The notes under the pieces are model-generated. The model was not told the origin of the DNA and did not search any database. It saw nothing but the letters and a program-made list of their open reading frames with translations. Source: Sinorhizobium mexicanum (GTDB taxonomy: Bacteria > Pseudomonadota > Alphaproteobacteria > Rhizobiales > Rhizobiaceae). Taken from it: 64,000 bases of DNA. Below, piece after piece: positions 43,842 to 51,643 of the stretch. A program made the position numbers and the translations under genes. The DNA lies in the NCBI RefSeq assembly GCF_013488225.1, contig NZ_CP041240.1:310001-374000 (forward strand). The letters are read 5' to 3'. The number at the start of each line of letters is the position of its first letter. Position 1 is the first letter of the stretch.

Positions 43842-44144
43842 ATGGGCCTTCAACGCGAACAGGAAGTGGAAATCCGCAAGCCGCCCCGATTCACACCCGG
43901 TGAGCGGGTCCGTGCTACACGCCACATCAAGAATGACGGCACCTATCCCGGCAAAAATATCGGCGAAAACCTGGTGCGGAAGGGCGACGAGGGTTATGTG
44001 CGCGACATCGGTACCTTTCTCCAGCAGTTCTACGTCTATGCCGTCGAGTGGGTCGATCGCGGCACCGTTGTCGGCATGCGCGCGCGTGAACTGACGAGCC
44101 TCCAGAAAACTGTCACTGTCCTCAACGAAGGGATAGCCAAATGA
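43842..44144 (+). CDS. nifZ: NifZ, nitrogenase P-cluster maturation protein
   Basis: NifZ (100 residues) contains FTPGERVRATRHIKNDGTYPG and GYVRDIGTFLQQFYVYAVEW, the conserved pattern of the family. It assists P-cluster formation in the MoFe protein. ATG 43842 stands behind GGAGGAAAGG. The end overlaps nifT by 4 bases (ATGA). Confidence 0.92.
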   Translation: MGLQREQEVEIRKPPRFTPGERVRATRHIKNDGTYPGKNIGENLVRKGDEGYVRDIGTFLQQFYVYAVEWVDRGTVVGMRARELTSLQKTVTVLNEGIAK

Positions 44145-44353
44145 AGATAATGATCCGCAGAACCAGCGCCGGCTTGTCGGCCTATGTTCCGAAGAAGGAT
44201 CTCGAAGAGCCAATTATCAAGGTCGAGAAGGAAGATCTATGGGGTGGAGCTGTAACGCTCAAGAACGGCTGGCGCATCGCCCTGCCCGACCTGCCCCGGG
44301 ATACGCCTCTTCCGATCACCGTCGAGGCCAAGAGGATTTTCGACAAGGACTGA
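44141..44353 (+). CDS. nifT: NifT/FixU small protein
   Basis: This 70-residue protein matches NifT/FixU (MKIMIRRTSAGLSAYVPKKD at the start, GGAVTLKNGWRIALPDLP in the middle). The biochemical role is unknown; it is regularly found beside nifZ or nifK. Its start overlaps the nifZ stop. Confidence 0.9.
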   Translation: MKIMIRRTSAGLSAYVPKKDLEEPIIKVEKEDLWGGAVTLKNGWRIALPDLPRDTPLPITVEAKRIFDKD

Positions 44354-44389
44354 TGCTGCGGATAGCAGTCAAGCGGCGAGAGAAAACAC

Positions 44390-45265
44390 ATGAACACGAT
44401 CCTGACCTCGGACCGTCTCGTGATTTTTCGAAACTTTGATGCCGAAAGGCGACTTGACCTGTTGAAGGAAGTGCTCGCCACCGATGGGATCGTTCCCTAT
44501 CTCGGTCCGGGTCTCCTGCGGCTCAGCTCCGCGCAACCGACTATACCGCACACACCGGAGGCAGTCGCCGCGGCACTTAACTTGCGTGCCACAGCTCCTT
44601 CCAGGATACGCACCAACATGTGGTCGGTCGCGCAATTCATAGAACAGCGCCGGCATCGCCGTACGCTTCAAGCCTGGATGGCCGAGATCTTCGCAGCACC
44701 AGTGTCGCCGACCATGCTCCACGCCTGGTTCGCAACCCTACCGCTCTCCCTCATCATCGATAGCTGGTACGATGGGACGATGCGCGCGGCCCTTGCAGAG
44801 ACCGGTCGAACGGACGTGGTTGAGATACAAGGCATCACGCGGGCGAACGAATTCGGCGACATTTGGACAAAATCCTACGATCTTTCAGGGACGGAACTCG
44901 AACTCGGACGAGCGGCAAGGACGGTTCTCTATACGCCTCACGGCAGCGTTAGGCCGGCCGCAAACTTCCTCGTCTCAGATTCCGACTATGTCGAAGTTCT
45001 GACAGAAATCGATATCCAGACGCCAATCCCTGAGGTGGTGCAGGACCGGCGCACCAACCGGGGTCTGTTTTTCGTCGGCTGCCGCTTCGACGACCAGATG
45101 CTGCGCACCTACGCCCGACAGATCATGAAGCGCTCCCACGGCCCACGAATTGCGGTGATCGATGCGGCAACGCTGACCAAAAACGAACGCCGTTTCCTTG
45201 CAGCAAACGCGATCACGCTGATCGACATGCCGATCGCCGAAGCCGTGGCTCGGCTTGCCGGATGA
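44390..45265 (+). CDS. SIR2-like domain protein behind nifT
   Basis: The 291-residue protein has a SIR2-like (Rossmann-type) layout: DGIVPYLGPGLL near residues 32-43, then YTPHGSVRPAANFLVSDSDY and LFFVGCRFDDQMLRTYARQI. The first segment resembles the GAGxS start of SIR2 folds, but typical zinc-binding cysteines are absent. Proteins of this kind are found at the ends of nif clusters; the role is unknown (NAD-related hydrolysis or deacylation are possibilities). It lies 36 bases behind nifT in the same direction. Confidence 0.7.
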   Translation: MNTILTSDRLVIFRNFDAERRLDLLKEVLATDGIVPYLGPGLLRLSSAQPTIPHTPEAVAAALNLRATAPSRIRTNMWSVAQFIEQRRHRRTLQAWMAEIFAAPVSPTMLHAWFATLPLSLIIDSWYDGTMRAALAETGRTDVVEIQGITRANEFGDIWTKSYDLSGTELELGRAARTVLYTPHGSVRPAANFLVSDSDYVEVLTEIDIQTPIPEVVQDRRTNRGLFFVGCRFDDQMLRTYARQIMKRSHGPRIAVIDAATLTKNERRFLAANAITLIDMPIAEAVARLAG

Positions 45266-45458
45266 GGCAGGGCAGCAGATGGGGGCAAGGATCGTTCAGC
45301 CTCGGTCGATCCGGCTACCTGTTGCCAATCGGAAAATCTGTTGAGAGTCGGGCAGTCCCGCGCATCGGGCGACGTCGCAGGCGCACTTGCAGCAAGCATC
45401 CATGTCTACGACAGGCTGTTGATGCAAAGGCTGGTCTAGGTGCGAGACCCGCGTAAGT

Positions 45459-46403
45459 TCAGGAACGCCTGGGACGTCCCTTGGCCCGTCGTGGAGAAAT
45501 TATGCGGGACGCCTCCTGAAATAACACCTCGCGCATCCAGAGGCTTGCCTGATCGCTATTATGAAGGGCAGGCCATTGGACGGCTTGGGTGAACGTGGGG
45601 AGTGGCAGCGGAAGTTCGACGATCCGCAGGGGTATTGTTTTTGCGAAATACTTCACCAGCCGTAAGGGCATGGTCGCTATACGGTCGGTGCCTGATAGCA
45701 TGGATGGAATCATGCTGAATCCCTGTACGACGACCTCAATATGTCTCTTGAAGCCGTGCTCGAGCAGATACCATTCCTCGATCGAAGGCGTTCGGGTATT
45801 CCCGAATTTGACCGCCACGTGCCCCATCGACATGTATTCCTCGAGTGTAAGTCGCTCTGATAACTGCTTGTTCGAGCGGCAGCCTACACACACGAGTGTC
45901 TCGTCGAACAGTCTTGCTCTCGGATGCGTGCGCGACATGAACAATTCCGGAAAAATCAAAAAATCGGCGTCACCGCGCCGGAGGCTGTCATCGTAGTTGT
46001 CCGCAAGAGGCAGTAATTCGAAGCTGACGGCGGGAGCCTCCCGCGCAGCGCGCTCCACCACCTTTTCGAAAAAGACGAGTGCGGCGTAATCCGAAAGGAT
46101 GATCCTGAAGCGGCGATCCGATTGAGCCGGGCAAAACGGATCCCAGGAAATGATGGAGATTTGAATGTGTAGCAGCGCCTCGCGGACTGCGGGCGCGAGC
46201 CGTTCCGCGCGCGGGGTTGGAACTAATTCGCGGCCTATCATGGTAAAGAGGTCGTCGTGGAAATAGGTGCGCAACCTGGCGACGGCCGCGCTCATGGCCG
46301 GCTGGCTCAGGTTGATGCTGCGTGCCGCCGCCGTGAGGTTACGCTCGGCCATCAGGGCATCGAGCGCGACGAGGAGATTTAGATCAAGGCCCTTGAACCG
46401 CAT
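45459..46403 (-). CDS. nodD: NodD-type LysR regulator
   Basis: The 314-residue protein has the NodD N-terminal HTH ([19 protein letters not shown] and [20 protein letters not shown]) and family-typical stretches such as [21 protein letters not shown]. It binds nod boxes and responds to plant flavonoids. ATG 46403 is used because NodD proteins start MRFKGLDLN. It is convergent with the SIR2-like gene. The only nod box found lies about 830 bases upstream (47232-47279). Confidence 0.93.
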   Translation of the reverse strand: MRFKGLDLNLLVALDALMAERNLTAAARSINLSQPAMSAAVARLRTYFHDDLFTMIGRELVPTPRAERLAPAVREALLHIQISIISWDPFCPAQSDRRFRIILSDYAALVFFEKVVERAAREAPAVSFELLPLADNYDDSLRRGDADFLIFPELFMSRTHPRARLFDETLVCVGCRSNKQLSERLTLEEYMSMGHVAVKFGNTRTPSIEEWYLLEHGFKRHIEVVVQGFSMIPSMLSGTDRIATMPLRLVKYFAKTIPLRIVELPLPLPTFTQAVQWPALHNSDQASLWMREVLFQEASRIISPRRAKGRPRRS

Positions 46404-47231
46404 GTCTTCATCTATCCATGGGGAGGTGGCGAGGAAGGGTGACAAGGCTTGTGCAGTACGAGCCCCGAGACATCGGGCAGAGGCTTATCTTCATCGCAGC
46501 ATACCTGCTTCAGACAAGGACTCCGCTTTAAGCAAGAGTAATAGAGGGTCATGAGCACGACCGAACCGACTGCATGGAAGAAATGGACAGGTGACGTTAA
46601 AGCCGGCTGCAGGGCGGCTTTGATTTTAGTTGATGGCTGCTACCTACTCGCCAGACGCCGGGTGGAACCGCCGATCTGATCAACCGCCTCCGCCTGAGGC
46701 GGCATATCGCCTTAGACCATGCAAGTGACGTCGGGGCTCCCACCAGTTCGAGTTGGTCAAGCGCAAGCGCGATTTCGGGCTTCCACTTCCAACGAGGAGG
46801 GAAGCAGATTGAGCTGCGGTAGGTCACCAGTGCTTCAGCCTCCGCGTAACCTTCTCACTCTCCTCAAGGTCCGCCACGCTGAAATGATGGGAAAAAACGC
46901 CGCCGCCAGTAGCCGAGGTCAAATGACAACCACCGCCGAAGCGCTTCACGCCTGGATCGGCTTTCATGGAACCATCCGACGTGCAGACATCGGACGTGAG
47001 TACATTCTGGTAATGCGCAATGACAACGGTGAGCTTCGCCATCTTACTCCTGCAGCTTCTCTAAAATCGTGCCTGGTTCGCCTCCTCCGACCGGTCATGG
47101 CCGGAGGACCTGATTGAGGACGGAGCGGATTGCAATCCACGGCCATCCAGCGCCGGAATCATACGCGACTATAAGGTCTGGTCGCGCGGACGGGCCTCAG
47201 TGCCCAAGCTTCGTCAATGCAGCATTACGCG
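46404..47231. other. Upstream region of nodD with no convincing gene except a small ORF
   Basis: The region holds a possible 72-codon frame on the minus strand (46824-47042) and overlapping frames on the plus strand, none with a recognised motif. It lies between the nod box and nodD. Confidence 0.4.
46824..47042 (-). CDS. Small candidate ORF downstream of the nod box
   Basis: A 72-codon frame (MAKLTVVIAHYQNVLTS at the start) has GCAGGAG a few bases before its ATG and begins about 190 bases behind the nod box on the same strand. No family is recognised, and a longer frame overlaps on the other strand. It may be an unknown nod-box-controlled small protein or a chance frame. Confidence 0.3.
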   Translation of the reverse strand: MAKLTVVIAHYQNVLTSDVCTSDGSMKADPGVKRFGGGCHLTSATGGGVFSHHFSVADLEESEKVTRRLKHW

Positions 47232-47279
47232 AGATCGGTAAAATCGATTGTATGGATGGAATCCATTCGCGCTATGGAT
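47232..47279 (-). promoter_or_regulatory. nod box
   Basis: Read on the minus strand, the site begins ATCCATAGCGCGAATGG and ends ATACAATCGATTTTACCGAT, matching the 47-base nod box consensus with about four differences. It contains the LysR-type ATC-N9-GAT motif. It points towards nodD, but no nod biosynthetic gene follows within 800 bases. Confidence 0.88.
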
Positions 47280-47487
47280 GCTTAAATACATACGTTCCAA
47301 GGAAGAGCGGCGACGCCAATGCCCGCAGAGGCCTAGGAAGATTTTCCAATCTCGTGAAAGCATGGAGCGCTGAGACTGGATACCCGGGCCGGGAACGTCG
47401 CCGACTCGCGGATTGCCGCCGCTATTCTGAACTTCACGTTGCGTAGTTCGATGCGCAAGCGATTGGTTGATTTTCAAAGAGCTTACA

Positions 47488-47601
47488 TCAGCCCATAGGC
47501 TGATTCCCTGTCCCGCTTGTCAATTTATAGGCTGAATACTTCGTATTGAAATTCAGTCTATAGACTGATACAGTTGCGACTGTAATCAAGTTATAGCCTG
47601 A
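47488..47601. promoter_or_regulatory. Operator array in front of the mobile mystery A/B pair
   Basis: Four related sites are present: TCAGCCCATAGGCTGA (47488-47503), TTATAGGCTGAA (47525-47536), the perfect palindrome TCAGTCTATAGACTGA (47553-47568) and TTATAGCCTGA (47591-47601). They end 8 bases before the antitoxin-like gene and are the likely sites for autorepression. Confidence 0.7.
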
Positions 47602-47609
47602 GAAGACCC

Positions 47610-48071
47610 ATGAAGAGCGATACTCGCAAGAGAGCCCGGCTGCGCCTCGACGAAAGGCTTCAGACGCTACAGCCCATTGATCGGTTCAGGGCGCCCCCGA
47701 AGGGATGGGTGCGCGCTCTGCGCGACGCTCTCGGCATGACAGGCGCGCAGCTCGGCGCACGCATCGGCGTTCGGCCCCAAACCATCGAATCGATCGAGAA
47801 GTCAGAAGCAGCAGGGACGATACAGCTCAACACACTGCGCCGGGCCGCCGAGGCTCTAGATTGCACACTTGTCTACGCCCTCGTTCCAAACAGCTCGCTC
47901 GAAGCTGTCGTCGAGGCTCGGGCACGCAAGATCGCGATACGCGAGCTTCAGCGCGTTGCGCACACGATGCGGTTGGAGGCTCAGGGCACGGATAATGCAG
48001 ATTTCGAAGCTCGCGTCCAAGCGTACATTCGCGACAAGCTCTCTGAACGCGATCTCTGGAACGAAACATGA
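47610..48071 (+). CDS. Mobile mystery protein A (HTH regulator)
   Basis: The 153-residue protein has a Cro/CI-type HTH (ALRDALGMTGAQLGARIGVR, then TIESIEKSEAAGTIQLNTLRRA, about residues 35-80) and matches the 'mobile mystery protein A' family, which is always coupled to protein B. It probably acts as repressor/antitoxin. Its stop overlaps the start of the Fic gene by 4 bases (ATGA). Confidence 0.85.
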   Translation: MKSDTRKRARLRLDERLQTLQPIDRFRAPPKGWVRALRDALGMTGAQLGARIGVRPQTIESIEKSEAAGTIQLNTLRRAAEALDCTLVYALVPNSSLEAVVEARARKIAIRELQRVAHTMRLEAQGTDNADFEARVQAYIRDKLSERDLWNET

Positions 48072-48673
48072 CGGATCTCTTCCAAGAGCCTGATGACGCA
48101 ACACCGCTTGAGCCGCACGAGCGAGAGGGCCTGCTTCAGACCTGGATCACCCACCGCAGCGACCTCAACGAGGCCGAGCAGGAAAACATCGTTGAGGGTG
48201 CGGCCTGGGCACGCGGCCGCCGGCGTTTGCGCCTTGAGCAGATACTCACTGAAGACTTCATGCGGACACTCCACAAACGAATGTTCGGGGACGTTTGGCG
48301 ACGGGCCGGTACGTTCCGGACGACGGAGCGCAACATCGGTATTCAGGCCTACCGCATCGGAATGGAGCTCGCGAGTCTATCGAGTCTATTGAGTGATATC
48401 CGCTATTGGGTCGAGCATGGGACCTTTCCGCCGGATGAGATCGCGATCCGATTCCACCATCGGCTGGTCGCGATTCACGCATTTCCGAACGGAAACGGTC
48501 GTCATGCGCGACTGGCGGCTGATCTTCTGATTGAGCGCCTTGGCGGCGAGCCTTTCAGTTGGGGCGGCGGCAGTCTGGCCGACGTCGGCGAACTGCGCGC
48601 ACGTTACGTCGCCGCACTACGCGCAGCGGACGATCATCACATCGGGCCGCTGCTGGAATTCGCGCGCAGCTAA
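48068..48673 (+). CDS. Mobile mystery protein B (Fic-domain protein)
   Basis: The 201-residue protein carries the Fic core HAFPNGNGRHAR (about residues 137-148; consensus HxFx[D/E/N]GNGR) and is typical of 'mobile mystery protein B'. Fic proteins attach AMP or other nucleotides to target proteins. An inhibitory-helix-like element in the N terminus or in partner A could hold it in check. Pairs of this kind travel on mobile elements; here it marks the left border of the defence island. Confidence 0.87.
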   Translation: MTDLFQEPDDATPLEPHEREGLLQTWITHRSDLNEAEQENIVEGAAWARGRRRLRLEQILTEDFMRTLHKRMFGDVWRRAGTFRTTERNIGIQAYRIGMELASLSSLLSDIRYWVEHGTFPPDEIAIRFHHRLVAIHAFPNGNGRHARLAADLLIERLGGEPFSWGGGSLADVGELRARYVAALRAADDHHIGPLLEFARS

Positions 48674-49148
48674 GTGCAGAGACCTTCATTTCGCTGCGGC
48701 GCAAACCGGCAACCGAACTCCGGCATGGCTGTAGCTGTAGTAGGCGGTCGGTATAGGCATGCTCATGCATGGAGCATCTGTTTCGGAGTTCCGGACGATA
48801 CATTATGCGATCCCTTGAGCACAGAATGGGAACATCGGCTGACGCAAATTCGTTGTGAGCCAAGCGCGAGGGTCACGTGAGCACACGCGTGCAGGGTTGG
48901 CGGTATGACCGGAACGGCTTACGCAGGAACCGCGTGAACTTTGTGCTACGGCCATTGCACTCGCCGCTGTTGCGCTTATCGAATGCATGTTTCGACCAAC
49001 GCTTTGCGGAACGGTGTTCCTTCGCGGAGTTCCACCTTGCCGCGCAATGACGCGTTTTGTAGTGTCACACTACAGATTCTGACTGAGTCGAAGAGAACGG
49101 TCCCATAAAGGTTGGTCTCGCGCAAGATTTGGGAACGAGAAAGCCAGT
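48674..49148. other. Intergenic stretch before the restriction gene
   Basis: No gene was recognised. A 17-base palindrome lies at 49058-49074. Confidence 0.5.
49058..49074. promoter_or_regulatory. Perfect 17-base palindrome upstream of the restriction gene
   Basis: TGTAGTGTCACACTACA is a perfect inverted repeat with a single central base, 75 bases before the restriction-endonuclease-like gene. No T-run follows, so a terminator is unlikely; an operator is the simplest reading. Confidence 0.45.
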
Positions 49149-49991
49149 ATGCACGGACCAGAGATTTTGACGAGAACCTTATCCTCGACAACCCGTCGTG
49201 ACCGGTTTGGCAACCTCTGGCAGTATCATTCCAGAAGCGACCATCATTCCAAGGTCGCCTGCTGGGGAGTCATCTTCGATCTTCTTGCAACCACCCCGCT
49301 GCTGCGACGTCACGTCGAAGCTGGCGTCGTTTGTTTCGGCATCAATCATGAGATGCGAGATTTCGTTCACGATCGCAAGAAGAACCTCGATCTCGTCCTC
49401 TGTACACCGAGCGGAGCCGCTACCAGCGATTCGTTGGCGAGCATCGCGTCCGACTATGACATTCAGCTGAACGATGCCGAACGCGCCATTCTAGACAATC
49501 TTCCGAGGCTCATTCGTGCTCCGGTCGGTTCGGTAGTCATGGCGCTGGAAGCGAAGGCATGCATGACCGCACATCAGCGCGCGCTACCACGACTCTACGA
49601 TGAATTGAATTCCTCGCACCTCACTGTACATGGGGCCAGTGAACAGGCGATCGCCGTCGGCTTCACGATGGTGAACATCGGCGAAACCTATCTCAGCCCC
49701 GATCTCAACAAGAAGAATCGGGCTACCGAGCCGGAGTGGAGCCGGCACAAGCAACCGAGAGACGCGCAGCTCGCCATCGATAAGATCAAGCAGTTGCCTC
49801 GCCGCTCGAAAGTCGGGGACGTTGGGTATGATGCACTCTCGATAGTCGTGATCGACATGCCGAACGATGGAAAGCCTGTAAAGCTAATCAAGGCTGCGCC
49901 CGCACCCCAGCAGGGCGACATCTATCATTACGATACGATGATTGCGCGGCTATCTGGGATCTATGCGACGCGCTTCAAGGATCTTGCCTAG
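49149..49991 (+). CDS. Candidate type II restriction endonuclease (PD-(D/E)xK-like)
   Basis: The 280-residue protein has an acidic residue in KNLDLVLCTP (about residue 79-84) and, about 50 residues later, VVMALEAKACMTAHQRALPR, a good match to the D...ExK nuclease pattern (E-A-K near residue 135). It reads against vsr and overlaps its end by 42 bases. Directly beyond is a C5-cytosine methyltransferase, so a restriction-modification partnership is likely. The family is not recognised by name, and the target sequence cannot be read from the DNA. Confidence 0.65.
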   Translation: MHGPEILTRTLSSTTRRDRFGNLWQYHSRSDHHSKVACWGVIFDLLATTPLLRRHVEAGVVCFGINHEMRDFVHDRKKNLDLVLCTPSGAATSDSLASIASDYDIQLNDAERAILDNLPRLIRAPVGSVVMALEAKACMTAHQRALPRLYDELNSSHLTVHGASEQAIAVGFTMVNIGETYLSPDLNKKNRATEPEWSRHKQPRDAQLAIDKIKQLPRRSKVGDVGYDALSIVVIDMPNDGKPVKLIKAAPAPQQGDIYHYDTMIARLSGIYATRFKDLA

Positions 49992-50369
49992 TTTCGAACG
50001 AATCCGCCCTTTCTTGCATTCCCAGACGACGATCACATGATAGCCGCTTCGCCTCAAACTCCTGATGGCCTGGGCATCCCTTCGGCGGTTGTCGCGGAAC
50101 TTCCTCGTCCAGAAGTCCGTGTTCGTCTTGGGAACCGTCGCCTTCCGGCACCCCGTGTGGTGATGCCAAAAGCAGCCATTCACGAAAATGGCCCAGTGAC
50201 GCGATCGATTGGCAAAATCTGGGCTGCCGGCGAGCTGCTTGACGTTCTTACGGTACCGTAGTCCCTTCTCACGAAGCACCCCGGCGACCACCGTCTCGAT
50301 CTGCGTGCCCTTTTGCCTGACACCAGCCATGCGAGCCGAAGTGATCGGGTCCGGTCGGGATGCTGTCAT
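49950..50369 (-). CDS. vsr: Vsr, very-short-patch repair endonuclease
   Basis: The 139-residue protein matches Vsr: SARMAGVRQKGTQIE at the start, then AIFVNGCFWHHHTGCRKATV and PKTNTDFWTRKFRDN. Vsr nicks T:G mismatches that arise from deamination of 5-methylcytosine made by the linked methyltransferase. The ATG overlaps the methyltransferase stop (ATGA), so translation is coupled. Confidence 0.92.
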   Translation of the reverse strand: MTASRPDPITSARMAGVRQKGTQIETVVAGVLREKGLRYRKNVKQLAGSPDFANRSRHWAIFVNGCFWHHHTGCRKATVPKTNTDFWTRKFRDNRRRDAQAIRSLRRSGYHVIVVWECKKGRIRSKLGKILEARRIDPR

Positions 50370-51538
50370 TCCGCGGCCACCGCGCATCCGCTCTCCTTCT
50401 GGCTCTCAAAGGCCTCCATGCGCGCCAGGTGGCCGCGAAGGCGATCCTGGAAACCATCGGCAAATCGCAGGGTCGCTCGTTCGGTTCTGGAGAGAAAGCC
50501 GCGCGTGGCACGTGCCGACAGAGGTTTGCCGTAATACTGAAGGAACTTGACGAGAGCCGGACGCGCTTCCCACTGCGGATAAGCATTGATGGATACGGAG
50601 TACCGGCGCTCTCCATCGAAACGGGCGGCCTTGGGCCACCTGCCATCCGGTGGGAGTTTGCCATCTCTATGGACGTCGTAGAGCGACGGAGATGCCAAGC
50701 ATCCGCCCAGCCATTTGGCGACGGGAACCGAAACCGCATTACCGACGAGAGACCATCGCAACGAGGGACGGCCGACTTGCTCCGCCGGTTTGGTCCAATC
50801 CTCCGGAAAGCCTTGAAACCGCTCTGCGTCGCGAATGTCCGGTGTGATGACGCCCCCTGTCGGAAGAAGTATGGCCGGCGGGGAAGCGATACCCACGGTC
50901 GATCCGTTCTTCAACGTCGGGATCGCATCGGGAGCCCACCCGAGTCCGCGAACACCCTCGGTCCAGTAAAAACCATGCGCACGGGCGTCGAGATCGGTGG
51001 CCGCCAACTGGGGCTCGGCCTCGTCCGCCAGAACCACCGAAGCGGGATCGACGTCGGTCGTCGTGGCGACGAAAAGCACGCGCTCGCGGCGTTGGGGGAG
51101 AAACGAAAGGCTGTTGACGACCCGATAAGCCCAGCGATAGCCACGCTCCTCGAACGCCTCGATGAGGATGCGCATCGCACGCCCTCTATCCAGTTGCAGC
51201 ATGAACGAGACGTTCTCGAGCACGACCCAGGGCACTCGACGCTGATCGAGCAGTCGAAAAACCTGCCCGACAAGGCCGGAACGAGCCCCCTCGATGCCAG
51301 CCGTCAGCCCCGCCTGGCTGAGGTCCTGGCACGGAAAACCAGCCACGAGCACTTCGACCTCGCCTGGCAACGCCTTGATGTCACGAACGTCGCGTTCACA
51401 AGGCACATCTGGAATCCGAGACGCAAGAACCGCGCGCGCCGGCTCCCAAATCTCGCAAAGCATGCTCGTTTCATGGCCGGCTGCGGCGAGCCCACTTTCC
51501 AACCCGCCGACGCCTGCGAACAACCCTGCGATCTTCAC
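50366..51538 (-). CDS. DNA C5-cytosine methyltransferase
   Basis: The 390-residue enzyme shows motif I MKIAGLFAGVGGLESGL, catalytic GFPCQDLSQAG (motif IV), VVLENV (motif VI) and QRRERV (motif VIII), with ERFQGFPEDW and LVGNAVSVPVA (motif X) at the end. It methylates cytosine at carbon 5 in an unknown target. It lies 105 bases behind the giant helicase gene in the same direction and is coupled to vsr. It could be the modification enzyme for the nuclease at 49149, for the helicase system, or for both. Confidence 0.93.
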   Translation of the reverse strand: MKIAGLFAGVGGLESGLAAAGHETSMLCEIWEPARAVLASRIPDVPCERDVRDIKALPGEVEVLVAGFPCQDLSQAGLTAGIEGARSGLVGQVFRLLDQRRVPWVVLENVSFMLQLDRGRAMRILIEAFEERGYRWAYRVVNSLSFLPQRRERVLFVATTTDVDPASVVLADEAEPQLAATDLDARAHGFYWTEGVRGLGWAPDAIPTLKNGSTVGIASPPAILLPTGGVITPDIRDAERFQGFPEDWTKPAEQVGRPSLRWSLVGNAVSVPVAKWLGGCLASPSLYDVHRDGKLPPDGRWPKAARFDGERRYSVSINAYPQWEARPALVKFLQYYGKPLSARATRGFLSRTERATLRFADGFQDRLRGHLARMEAFESQKESGCAVAAE

Positions 51539-51643
51539 GCTCGACCTTCCCTCATGACTTGCCGATCATACCGCTGCCGCCGATGAATCGATTACAACGA
51601 CCGGCTATACCCATTGCCAAAGTTCCGATTTTGTTCTCGATTG

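Noticed and set aside
46719..47117. 132-codon plus-strand frame upstream of nodD
   Set aside because: No recognised motif, no good ribosome-binding site at its first ATG, and it overlaps a frame on the other strand in a region of decayed sequence.
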